A stretch of 31,913 nucleotides of DNA from Opitutia bacterium UBA7374 (GTDB lineage Bacteria > Verrucomicrobiota > Verrucomicrobiia > Opitutales > Coraliomargaritaceae): positions 27,862 to 59,774 of the forward strand of contig DKOA01000041.1 of the NCBI GenBank assembly GCA_002469895.1. Direction: 5' to 3'. Positions 25,691 to 31,913 of this stretch are shown here, piece by piece. A program made the position numbers and the translations under genes. The notes beneath the pieces are model-generated. The model made no database searches. It was not told the DNA's origin and saw only the letters and a program-made list of their open reading frames with translations. Within the stretch, counting starts at the first letter, position 1. Each line of letters opens with the position of its first letter.

Positions 25691-26182
25691 ATGAAGGTGT
25701 ATTTACTTCGACATGCGCAGGCAGAGCCGGGTTTTCCGGATGCTGAGCGCAAACTGACGGAAAAAGGCTGTAGGGATGTGGAAAAGTTGGGCGCTTTACT
25801 GCGCGGGAAGGATGATTTCCGGCCCGAGCATACTTGGGTAAGCCCTCTCTTGCGGGCAGAGGAGACGGCATCGGTCTTTCTTCAAGCGCTGGGGATGGCC
25901 CATGCATCTGTGCTACAAAAGGAGGAAGCATCGCTAGAGCCGGATCGAGATCCTCTACCGCTAGTAGATTTGTTGAGCGCACTGGAAGAGGATGTTCTGC
26001 TGGTTGGGCATAATCCAAACTTGGAGATTTTGTCCTCTTTGCTTATTTCCGGTGAGCGTTATCGGTCTAGAATATACTTAAAGACCTGTAGTTTAGTTTG
26101 TTTAGAATGGTTGCCCCAGCCGGATCATGGACAATCCGGTATTTGTGCACTGCGCTGGGTGCTCGATCCCAGATTGATCTGA
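25691..26182 (+). CDS. SixA-like histidine phosphatase
   Basis: 163-aa phosphoglycerate-mutase-superfamily phosphatase. The nucleophile motif LLRHAQAEPG is at residues 5-14 and the second catalytic His in VLLVGHNPNLEIL at about residue 107. The short length and RHAxAE form point to SixA, which dephosphorylates phosphohistidine on phosphotransfer proteins such as HPt domains or PTS NPr. A good ribosome-binding site (AGGAG at 25683-25687) precedes the ATG, one of the few in the window. It lies just past a strong terminator, so it has its own promoter. Confidence 0.88.
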   Translation: MKVYLLRHAQAEPGFPDAERKLTEKGCRDVEKLGALLRGKDDFRPEHTWVSPLLRAEETASVFLQALGMAHASVLQKEEASLEPDRDPLPLVDLLSALEEDVLLVGHNPNLEILSSLLISGERYRSRIYLKTCSLVCLEWLPQPDHGQSGICALRWVLDPRLI

Positions 26183-26244
26183 TTCTGATTTTCTACATTC
26201 ATTATCTTTAACGCACTGATCGTCTTGTAAAAAGCATACTGAGC

Positions 26245-27843
26245 ATGGATCCAAAACAGTTTACCCGCTTCGCCGTTCTTTTGCTGATTGTCTTCCTCGG
26301 TCTGTACCTCGGCTGGCGGTGGGGCAGCGGATCGAAATCTCCCGAGATTGCCCTGAAAATACCGAACTTTGAGAAAAGCCCGGAGAAATCGGGTAAAGCT
26401 GAAATCCCCCGGACGACTCCAATGGCGGATTGGGGAGACCGACCGATTCGCTATCCGGATGGTGCGGTACAGGGCGAGATTCTGTTCACCTTTAATGACG
26501 AGTCTTCTTATCGTAAATATCTATGGGCAATGGAACAGGCCGGTTTACAGCCACTCGGGCAGATTGACACACTTCGCATCCTGCGGCTCAAGACTTCGGT
26601 ATTGTCTCAGTTAAAAATCCCCTTCGAGTCGATTGATTTTGGCTTTAATTACCGGGTTTCTCAACCGGCTCCACCGATAGAGGCTCTCCCTGAGGGCTTG
26701 TTTGCTCCGGCTTCCTACAACCAGACGGCTGCCCAGATTACGAAGAGCCTGGAGGGCGACGGTTCGGGTGTGCTTGTTGCTGTTTTAGACTCCGGATTAT
26801 TTCCGCATACGGACTTTGAGGATGTCGCGGTTGAAGAACTTGTTCTCACCGGCGGGCAGGCAGATGATCCGGGAGCAAAGCATGGGACATCAGTGGCATC
26901 GATCATCAGCGGTAGTAACGGGGTGGCTCCGGCATCCAGCTTATTCATTGTGCGCGTTCTTGGAGAGGAAGGCGAGGGGCACAGCTTTCATGTAGCAGAA
27001 GGGATCATCCATGCAGTCGAACGGGGTGCAAAAATCCTCAATATGAGTTTGGGCCTGTATGAGGATAGCGCTCTCCTACGGCATGCCGTTCAGTATGCTC
27101 ATAATCAAGGGGTGTTGATGGTCGCGGCTGCGGGGAATGACAGATACACGCAATTGTCGTATCCTGCTGCCTATGCAGAAGTGCTATCGGTAACCGCGGT
27201 CGATGCGCGCCATCAGCAGGCCGGTTTCCCGAATCAATCGGCAGAGATTGATTTTGCCGCGCCAGGGGTCGGCATTTTTGCGGCTACCGAAGAGGGTAAA
27301 TCCGGGCAATTTACCGGCACTTCTGCTGCGGCTCCTTTCGTCTCCGGTACATTGGCGGCTCTTTTGTCTAAAGGTGATCTACTTTCACCGGATCAAGCCG
27401 TTGCTCAATTAGAGCAAAGCTTGAATGAAGCCGGAGCGCTTGGTGACGACCCGCTCTACGGAGGTGGCTGGATTGATTGGGAGCGTCTAAGTGAGACGGA
27501 GGCGGAGCGCCCAGATATCGCGTTGGCAGATATCTATTTCCCTCCAGAGGCTTCTCCCGGCACCAATGTGTCGGTTGACATCGTTATCCAGAACCGGGGG
27601 AATCGTTGGCTTTCCGGGGGCGAGCTGGTTGTGCAACTTTCCGATAGTCCGGATCGGCAAACCTTTGCCTTGCGCTCGACTCAGCCGGGAGAGGCATTTT
27701 CACAAAAAATATATGTACAGGTGCCGCCGGCTCAATTGCTTGAAAAAATACGGGTAACAGCAGTGGTACAGACGGATGATGCGGTTGCGGACGTTGTACC
27801 GGATAATAATTTCAAGATTGTCGAATTTGGGGCAACCCCCTGA
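26245..27843 (+). CDS. Membrane-anchored subtilisin-like serine protease (S8) with CARDB-like C-terminal domain
   Basis: 532 aa. An N-terminal hydrophobic helix at residues 10-25 (VLLLIVFLGLYLGWRW) would anchor it facing the periplasm. A propeptide-like region (about 70-140) precedes the subtilase domain (about 165-415), which has a complete triad: Asp182 in AVLDSGLFPHTD, His213 in KHGTSVASI, Ser360 in GTSAAAPFVSG, plus the oxyanion Asn298 in AAAGND. After about residue 422 comes a beta-rich domain of the CARDB type (DIALADIYFPPEASPGTNVS, IVIQNRGNRWLSGGELVV). The substrate is unknown; proprotein processing or envelope quality control are both possible. Stands alone, about 90 bp before metX. 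Confidence 0.92.
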   Translation: MDPKQFTRFAVLLLIVFLGLYLGWRWGSGSKSPEIALKIPNFEKSPEKSGKAEIPRTTPMADWGDRPIRYPDGAVQGEILFTFNDESSYRKYLWAMEQAGLQPLGQIDTLRILRLKTSVLSQLKIPFESIDFGFNYRVSQPAPPIEALPEGLFAPASYNQTAAQITKSLEGDGSGVLVAVLDSGLFPHTDFEDVAVEELVLTGGQADDPGAKHGTSVASIISGSNGVAPASSLFIVRVLGEEGEGHSFHVAEGIIHAVERGAKILNMSLGLYEDSALLRHAVQYAHNQGVLMVAAAGNDRYTQLSYPAAYAEVLSVTAVDARHQQAGFPNQSAEIDFAAPGVGIFAATEEGKSGQFTGTSAAAPFVSGTLAALLSKGDLLSPDQAVAQLEQSLNEAGALGDDPLYGGGWIDWERLSETEAERPDIALADIYFPPEASPGTNVSVDIVIQNRGNRWLSGGELVVQLSDSPDRQTFALRSTQPGEAFSQKIYVQVPPAQLLEKIRVTAVVQTDDAVADVVPDNNFKIVEFGATP

Positions 27844-27873
27844 TGCGGAGCATATTTTGTTGACTTGAAAGCC

Positions 27874-27910
27874 CCTGCAATTGGCATTTGCAAGAGCAGG
27901 ATTTGCCTGC
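27874..27910 (+). promoter_or_regulatory. Competing hairpins in the metX leader
   Basis: In the 90-bp gap before metX, GCAGG at 27896-27900 can pair either with CCTGC at 27874-27878 or with CCTGC at 27906-27910, and TGCAA (27876-27880) can pair with TTGCA (27888-27892). These alternatives are mutually exclusive, as in attenuators or riboswitches, but the stems are short and no T-run follows. A TTGACT at 27860-27865 could be a -35 box, with a poor -10. It does not match the SAM-I or SAM-II patterns as I know them. Confidence 0.25.
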
Positions 27911-27933
27911 CCTGATACTGGTTTTAGCATCGC

Positions 27934-29073
27934 ATGATAGATTCTTCAGCAGAACCGAGCGCATCCCGTGTCGGTGAGGTCGGTTTGGTAGCTTGCCAAG
28001 ACTATCATCAAACGGAGCCGTTTCAGTTTGAATCTGGCGGTAGCATCCCAGAGTTGACCCTGCGCTATGAGACGTATGGCGAACTCAACGCGGCGCGGGA
28101 TAACGCCATCTTTATCTGCCACGCATTGACCGGTAACCATCACTGTGCGGGCGTGCACAGTCTGGATGAGCGCAAGCAAGGATGGTGGAATTTTATGGTC
28201 GGTCCGGGCAAGCCGATTGACACGAATCGCTTCTATGTCGTCTGCTCGAATGTGCTGGGCGGTTGTAGTGGCTCCACGGGGCCGGTTTCGATTAATCCGG
28301 AGACTGGGAATCGTTATAATCTGGATTTCCCCAAACTAACTGTGGGCGATATGGTTACAGCGCAGAGCTTGCTGATCGATTCATTGGGGATTGATCGTCT
28401 CTACGCCGTAATCGGTGGCAGTATGGGCGGTATGCAGACTTTGCAATGGGCGATTGCCTATCCGGAGCGGGTAGATCGCTACATTGCACTGGCTTGCTGT
28501 GCGCGTCACAGTGCGCAGGCAATCGCCTTCAATGATACCGGGCGACAGGCGATCATTAATGATCCAAGCTGGCTAGAAGGCAATTACCCGGAGGGTGAGC
28601 AGCCTCGCGAGGGTTTATCGGTATCGCGTATGATGGCGCACATAACCTATCTCTCTGATGCCGGAATGGAGGCCAAATTCGGGCGCAAGCGCCGAAATGC
28701 CAATGTAGGAATGGAGCATTTTGATGTGGAGTTTGAAGTAGAAAGCTATCTGCGCTATCAGGGACAGGCCTTTGTCTCCCGCTTTGATGCGAATACTTAC
28801 CTGTATCTGACCAAGGCTTTGGATCGGTTCGACCTATATGGCGAAGAGGGCTCGCTGGATGCATCGCTTTCCTCAGTAGCCTCCCGTGGTCTGGTGGTTG
28901 GCTTTACCTCTGACTGGCTTTATCCACCTCAGGGTAATCGTGAGATCGTCGAGTCGCTCCTGCGCCTGGGCAAGAATGCCAGCTATGTAGAATTGTCGAT
29001 GGATTCCGGCCATGATTCATTTCTCCTCCGTTCGCCCCGACTGGATGGGCTTATTCGTAATTTCCTCGTCTAA
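27934..29073 (+). CDS. metX: Homoserine O-acetyltransferase family (MetX)
   Basis: Activates homoserine with an acyl-CoA in methionine biosynthesis. 379 aa, alpha/beta-hydrolase fold. The nucleophile is Ser163 in GGSMGGMQTLQWA; Asp327 in TSDWLYPP and His360 in DSGHDSFLL complete the triad. Also visible are YETYGELN, CHALTGNHH and SNVLGGCSGSTGP, which form the acyl and oxyanion region. Acetyl versus succinyl specificity within MetX depends on few residues and cannot be called safely here. The stop overlaps the next gene's start (TAATG), the usual metX-metW arrangement. No good ribosome-binding site precedes the ATG. Confidence 0.95.
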   Translation: MIDSSAEPSASRVGEVGLVACQDYHQTEPFQFESGGSIPELTLRYETYGELNAARDNAIFICHALTGNHHCAGVHSLDERKQGWWNFMVGPGKPIDTNRFYVVCSNVLGGCSGSTGPVSINPETGNRYNLDFPKLTVGDMVTAQSLLIDSLGIDRLYAVIGGSMGGMQTLQWAIAYPERVDRYIALACCARHSAQAIAFNDTGRQAIINDPSWLEGNYPEGEQPREGLSVSRMMAHITYLSDAGMEAKFGRKRRNANVGMEHFDVEFEVESYLRYQGQAFVSRFDANTYLYLTKALDRFDLYGEEGSLDASLSSVASRGLVVGFTSDWLYPPQGNREIVESLLRLGKNASYVELSMDSGHDSFLLRSPRLDGLIRNFLV

Positions 29074-29678
29074 TGAATCCTGAACTTAAAAAACGTCAGG
29101 TTGATTTCCAGATTATCGCTCGTTGGGTAGAGGAAGGTGATCGGGTGCTTGATTTGGGCTGTGGACGCGGGCTTTTGTTGGAGTATTTAAGGCAGAAGAA
29201 ATCGATTTATGGGGTCGGGGTAGATATCGACATCGATCGTGTTTTAGGGTGTATCAAACGCGGATTATCGACCTATCACGGTGACGTAGGGACATGCTTA
29301 TCCGCTTTTCCGGATAACGCATTTGATCGCGTTATTTTGAGTCGGTCGGTGGATTTGCTAGATGATCCCGACTCGATCCTCGAGGAAAGCTTGCGGGTGG
29401 GTCGCACCGTTACAGTTGGCTACGTTAACTACGGTTTTTGGAAGAACCGCCTGAGCTATCTACGAAGAGGCCGCCGCGCCCGAAACGAAGTATTTCCCCA
29501 GGCATGGAATGAGAGCATCCGTTCAAATCCTTTTTCTATACAGGAGTTTGAGGAGTTTTGCCGTTCCCGGGAAATTAAGGTGCGCGATTTTGTTTATCTC
29601 TCCGGTAACTGGCGTGATGTTTGCCGCTTTGCTCCGAACTGGATGGCCGGATACGCAATCTACGATCTCTCCAAATAA
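29073..29678 (+). CDS. metW: Methionine biosynthesis protein MetW
   Basis: 201-aa class I methyltransferase-like protein that accompanies MetX in many bacteria and is needed for, or stimulates, its activity. The SAM-binding motif VLDLGCGRGLLLEYL is at residues 25-39, followed by VGVDIDIDRV (motif II), FDRVILSRSVDLLDDPDSIL and VGRTVTVGYVNYGFWKNR. The N-terminus has the MetW-like form RQVDFQIIARWVEEGD. The one-base overlap with metX means the two are translated together. It converges on the nuclease-like gene with 38 bp between. Confidence 0.94.
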   Translation: MNPELKKRQVDFQIIARWVEEGDRVLDLGCGRGLLLEYLRQKKSIYGVGVDIDIDRVLGCIKRGLSTYHGDVGTCLSAFPDNAFDRVILSRSVDLLDDPDSILEESLRVGRTVTVGYVNYGFWKNRLSYLRRGRRARNEVFPQAWNESIRSNPFSIQEFEEFCRSREIKVRDFVYLSGNWRDVCRFAPNWMAGYAIYDLSK

Positions 29679-29716
29679 GGATTTTTGGGAGATGGCGAAC
29701 TCTGAGCGAATACACG

Positions 29717-30721
29717 CTACCAGAGATAAGGGTTCACCCATATAGAAAGATCGGCATATGCATCTTTATTCAGTGCCGGTAAGAATCGAAGTCCGGTCAA
29801 TGATTCAATTGCTTGTATCGAAGTGATGCATTCCCCGATCGCCTCGGGTGGATTCAGGTGGGGGATGAGGAAGGCAATGGACCGGAGCCAGCCGGCACTT
29901 GTTATATCAAAAACAATGGCATAATAATAGTCGGGCACGGGTATGCCGGAGGCTAATCGTTTACTATCGGTCTGTAAGACCGGTCCGGTATATACCCAGA
30001 TTTCTCCAAATTTCTTGGGGTATTCAAGCGCCACTTTTTGCATCAGCTGGCTCCAGTAATCTTCATAAAATTGACCGCGCATGGGTACAGAGAAGGTCGG
30101 TTGCCTAAGTTCCTGAAGGCTCTCGTTGCTCATGGAACTGGCAACCCACTCTGCGGGCAGGAGTGGCTGAGCACTCCACGGACCGTCTGTCATGTGGCCA
30201 GTCCGTAGATTGGGAACACGTGGATCGACAGTGAGCGGCTCTGCTTGGGCATTTGCAGTCTGTGGTTTTTGGTCCGGATTTGTAAGACGAAGAGCGATGC
30301 AGCGGGTCATACGGTTTGTATCATCGAACAGGTTGATCACGCTATCGCTGCGTAGTACGCGAACGGGAGCAACCGAAATGGGCAAACCAGCCAGCAATGG
30401 ACTGGCATCGTAACCCAGTTCTCCGGCATCGATGAGCAGGCCCTCTCTGTGCGATATCGCATCGTGTGCTTTATCGATAATGTCTGCGAGTGGTTCAGGC
30501 ACCCATTCTTCGTGCCGTAGCCCGTCGAGGACGGTTGTTAGAAAATGCCCGATTTGCTCACGTGCGGCTGGCGGTCCGTATACGTATAAGCCAGTTAGCG
30601 TAAGAGAAAGAATCAACGATACTAAAAGCAATCGCTGGAAAGCACGTTTTATAACGGTGAGAAGCCCAGTCCGATTTTTCCGGTTGGTCTTTTTGGTCTG
30701 TGAACTTCTCTTCGCCGCCAT
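29717..30721 (-). CDS. Membrane-anchored NUC-fold (DNA/RNA non-specific endonuclease-like) protein with degenerate active site
   Basis: 334 aa. A basic tail (residues 1-30) and a hydrophobic helix (about 31-48, LLLVSLILSLTLTGLYVY) anchor it. The second half resembles the NUC/EndoG family: VDPRVP (165-170), PTFSVPMRGQFYEDYW (208-223), EIWVYTGPVL (240-249), IPVPDYYYAIVFD (260-272) and a C-terminal SIQAIESLTGLRFLPAL like the family SV-xIExxTGLxFxxxL. The DRGH motif is absent at its expected place, though RTGH with His176 occurs about 12 residues too early; the metal-ligand Asn aligns with Tyr219 and the LE Glu with Met227. So a fold relative, probably not an active Mg-dependent nuclease. It starts 39 bp after msrA, possibly one operon. 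Confidence 0.75.
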   Translation of the reverse strand: MAAKRSSQTKKTNRKNRTGLLTVIKRAFQRLLLVSLILSLTLTGLYVYGPPAAREQIGHFLTTVLDGLRHEEWVPEPLADIIDKAHDAISHREGLLIDAGELGYDASPLLAGLPISVAPVRVLRSDSVINLFDDTNRMTRCIALRLTNPDQKPQTANAQAEPLTVDPRVPNLRTGHMTDGPWSAQPLLPAEWVASSMSNESLQELRQPTFSVPMRGQFYEDYWSQLMQKVALEYPKKFGEIWVYTGPVLQTDSKRLASGIPVPDYYYAIVFDITSAGWLRSIAFLIPHLNPPEAIGECITSIQAIESLTGLRFLPALNKDAYADLSIWVNPYLW

Positions 30722-30760
30722 TCAGTTGGGATACCTTTTATGAAGCAACAGAAGTGGAAC

Positions 30761-31408
30761 TTATTCAAGTTCCAGCTTTTTGAGCTTTGGTTGGATGACA
30801 AACTGACAATAGGGGGCTGTCCGGTTGGCTTGGAAGTAGCCTTGGTGGTAGTCCTCCGCCTCGTAGAATATGGCCATCGGTGTGATTTCAGTAACAATCG
30901 GGTCCGCAAAGGATTCTTGAGCAGCTAATTTTGAAGCGAGAGCGGCGGTCTTTTGTTCTTCACTCTCATAAAAAATAACGGAACGGTACTGGGTGCCTAC
31001 GTCGGCACCTTGACGGTTCAGGGTGGTTGGGTCGTGGGAACGCCAAAACCAACTCAGAAGCGTTTCGAAGGATATCCTATCTGGATTATAGTAAATCCGT
31101 ACGACTTCGGCATGCCCTGTTTGGCCGGTGCAGATAGATCGGTAATCGGGGTTCTCAGTGCGGCCTCCCATGTAGCCAGACTCGACTTTAGAAACACCGG
31201 TAAGCATCTCAAAGACAGCCTCAACACACCAAAAACAACCAGCACCGAAGGTGGCCGTTTGTAAATCATTGTCTGCTTGTTGTTTGTTCACATTAAGCGA
31301 GCTTGCATCGTTAGCTTGGAGTGTCCCTGTGGAGGATAACTCAAGGCCATTTTCATACTTGTCGCATGAAGTCAGCATTGCAAGCAAGACACAGAATATG
31401 GGCAGCAT
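30761..31408 (-). CDS. msrA: Peptide-methionine (S)-S-oxide reductase, lipoprotein form
   Basis: Repairs methionine-S-sulfoxide in proteins or free methionine. From ATG 31408 the 215-aa product begins MLPIFCVLLAMLTSCDK, a lipoprotein signal with lipobox LTSC (lipid-attached Cys15), so the enzyme is in the periplasm on a membrane. A TTG at 31423 is an alternative start. A linker (16-48) precedes the MsrA domain: FGAGCFWCVEAVFE with catalytic Cys58, SGYMGGRTENPDYRSICTGQ (the GYxGG signature), HAEVVRIYYNP, SWFWRSHDPTTLNRQGAD, and GTQYRSVIFY. A C-terminal Cys (APYCQFV) may be the resolving Cys. No MsrB domain is fused. Confidence 0.94.
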   Translation of the reverse strand: MLPIFCVLLAMLTSCDKYENGLELSSTGTLQANDASSLNVNKQQADNDLQTATFGAGCFWCVEAVFEMLTGVSKVESGYMGGRTENPDYRSICTGQTGHAEVVRIYYNPDRISFETLLSWFWRSHDPTTLNRQGADVGTQYRSVIFYESEEQKTAALASKLAAQESFADPIVTEITPMAIFYEAEDYHQGYFQANRTAPYCQFVIQPKLKKLELE

Positions 31409-31531
31409 TCTCAAGACTACCAAAAGTAGTCTACATACGACTTCGACGGAAGCTAAATATTTGGCTGCATACAGCAGCGATTAGCGCTGCCTCAAGGTAT
31501 GATTATCGACCACGAAGTAGTACGTAACTAC

Positions 31532-31735
31532 CTAATCAGAAGCATTAGATGAATAGCGCAACTTATTGGAATCTTTTGGATTTTTATCCAAATGTTCCTT
31601 TAGAACTGCATTTATAATGTCAGAACGAGTCACCTCAGATAGGGCACGGCGGCGGTCTATCTCCTGTAGGAGAGATAAGTCTATTCGAAGAGAGATCTGA
31701 GCAGGATTCTTATATTTTTTGGGTCTTGGTGCCAT
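31532..31735 (-). CDS. Ribbon-helix-helix (CopG/Arc-like) small DNA-binding protein
   Basis: 67 aa. QISLRIDLSLLQEIDRRRAL is an RHH beta strand and first helix, followed by SEVTRSDIINAVLKEHLDKN, the turn and second helix, as in CopG/Arc/ParD-like antitoxins and plasmid or phage repressors. The N-terminal MAPRPKKYKNP is basic and the tail is disordered-looking. No toxin-sized partner is seen in the 123 bp after it (toward msrA), so a pair cannot be claimed; a partner could be upstream on the minus strand only beyond the window. Sits in the AT-richer right edge. Confidence 0.75.
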   Translation of the reverse strand: MAPRPKKYKNPAQISLRIDLSLLQEIDRRRALSEVTRSDIINAVLKEHLDKNPKDSNKLRYSSNASD

Positions 31736-31868
31736 TTATATAATGAGGGAAGTTTTTCATTCTCAGTCAATGGTAAAATACAATCTCCCGATAATATACC
31801 TAATAATACGTGAGTCTGTGATTGACCTTACAATAATCTCTGTTTTCCATCCCAAAACTATATTGACT

Positions 31869-31913
31869 ATGCAGAATTACAAGCAGATAACGCTTCAATT
31901 AGAGAAGGAAACC
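31869..31913 (+). CDS. Possible start of a further ORF (truncated by window edge)
   Basis: ATG at 31869 opens a frame running to the edge, reading MQNYKQITLQLEKET. Fifteen residues are too few to identify it; the pattern is only loosely reminiscent of IS30-type transposase starts. There is no ribosome-binding site, although TATATT lies just upstream. The 31736-31868 gap before it is AT-rich without another gene I can support. Confidence 0.2.
   Translation, partial: MQNYKQITLQLEKET

Noticed and set aside
27844..27933. SAM riboswitch in front of metX
   Set aside because: Neither SAM-I nor SAM-II conserved cores can be recognised, only short competing hairpins; no known riboswitch is called.
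31424..31531. Integron attC-like or transposon end between msrA and the RHH gene
   Set aside because: Short palindromes are present but there is no paired R'/R'' core, target duplication or transposase.

Overview
The window carries about 33 protein-coding genes, almost all chromosomal housekeeping genes, with no rRNA, tRNA, CRISPR array or complete mobile element that I can see. The gene content fits a Gram-negative, rod-forming heterotroph: RodA, a lipid-A-synthase-N-terminal-type membrane protein, ArnT-like glycosyltransferases, lipoprotein signals and an exported GH29 alpha-L-fucosidase. My best guess is a marine verrucomicrobium of the Opitutae/Puniceicoccales type. This is an inference from overall protein flavour and the fucosidase, not from a marker gene. 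Most starts lack a clear Shine-Dalgarno sequence, and GTG starts are common.

Layout. 1-605: 5' part of an exported alpha-L-fucosidase (runs off the left edge), behind a promoter overlapped by an inverted repeat. 747-2856: sucC-sucD (succinyl-CoA synthetase). 2963-4515: bifunctional-nuclease-family gene and a tRNA-dihydrouridine synthase. 4659-5626: shikimate kinase, convergent with a YbgC-like thioesterase. 5708-6566: two small unknown membrane proteins. 6649-10030: the classic tig-clpP-clpX protein-quality-control cluster. 10230-16920 (minus strand): NUDIX hydrolase, rodA, RNase E/G, glycerate kinase, DUF2062 protein and a NamZ/DUF1343 muramidase, a set centred on cell shape and wall turnover. 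17063-18794: a small unknown gene and mgtE.

18783-24987 (minus strand) is the most distinctive part. Six genes whose ends all overlap encode a GT39-type glycosyltransferase, a soluble GT2 polyprenyl-phosphate sugar transferase, a LAB_N membrane protein, an ArnT/PMT-like glycosyltransferase and two PAP2 phosphatases, the last with an extra exported C-terminal domain. This looks like one envelope glycolipid (lipid A or other polyprenyl-linked glycan) modification pathway.

25081-31913: MazG-like pyrophosphohydrolase, a candidate terminated small RNA, SixA-like phosphatase, a membrane-anchored subtilase with a C-terminal CARDB-like domain, metX-metW, a degenerate membrane-anchored NUC-family (DNA/RNA non-specific endonuclease-like) protein, a lipoprotein MsrA, and an AT-richer right edge with a small ribbon-helix-helix regulator and the start of a further possible ORF.
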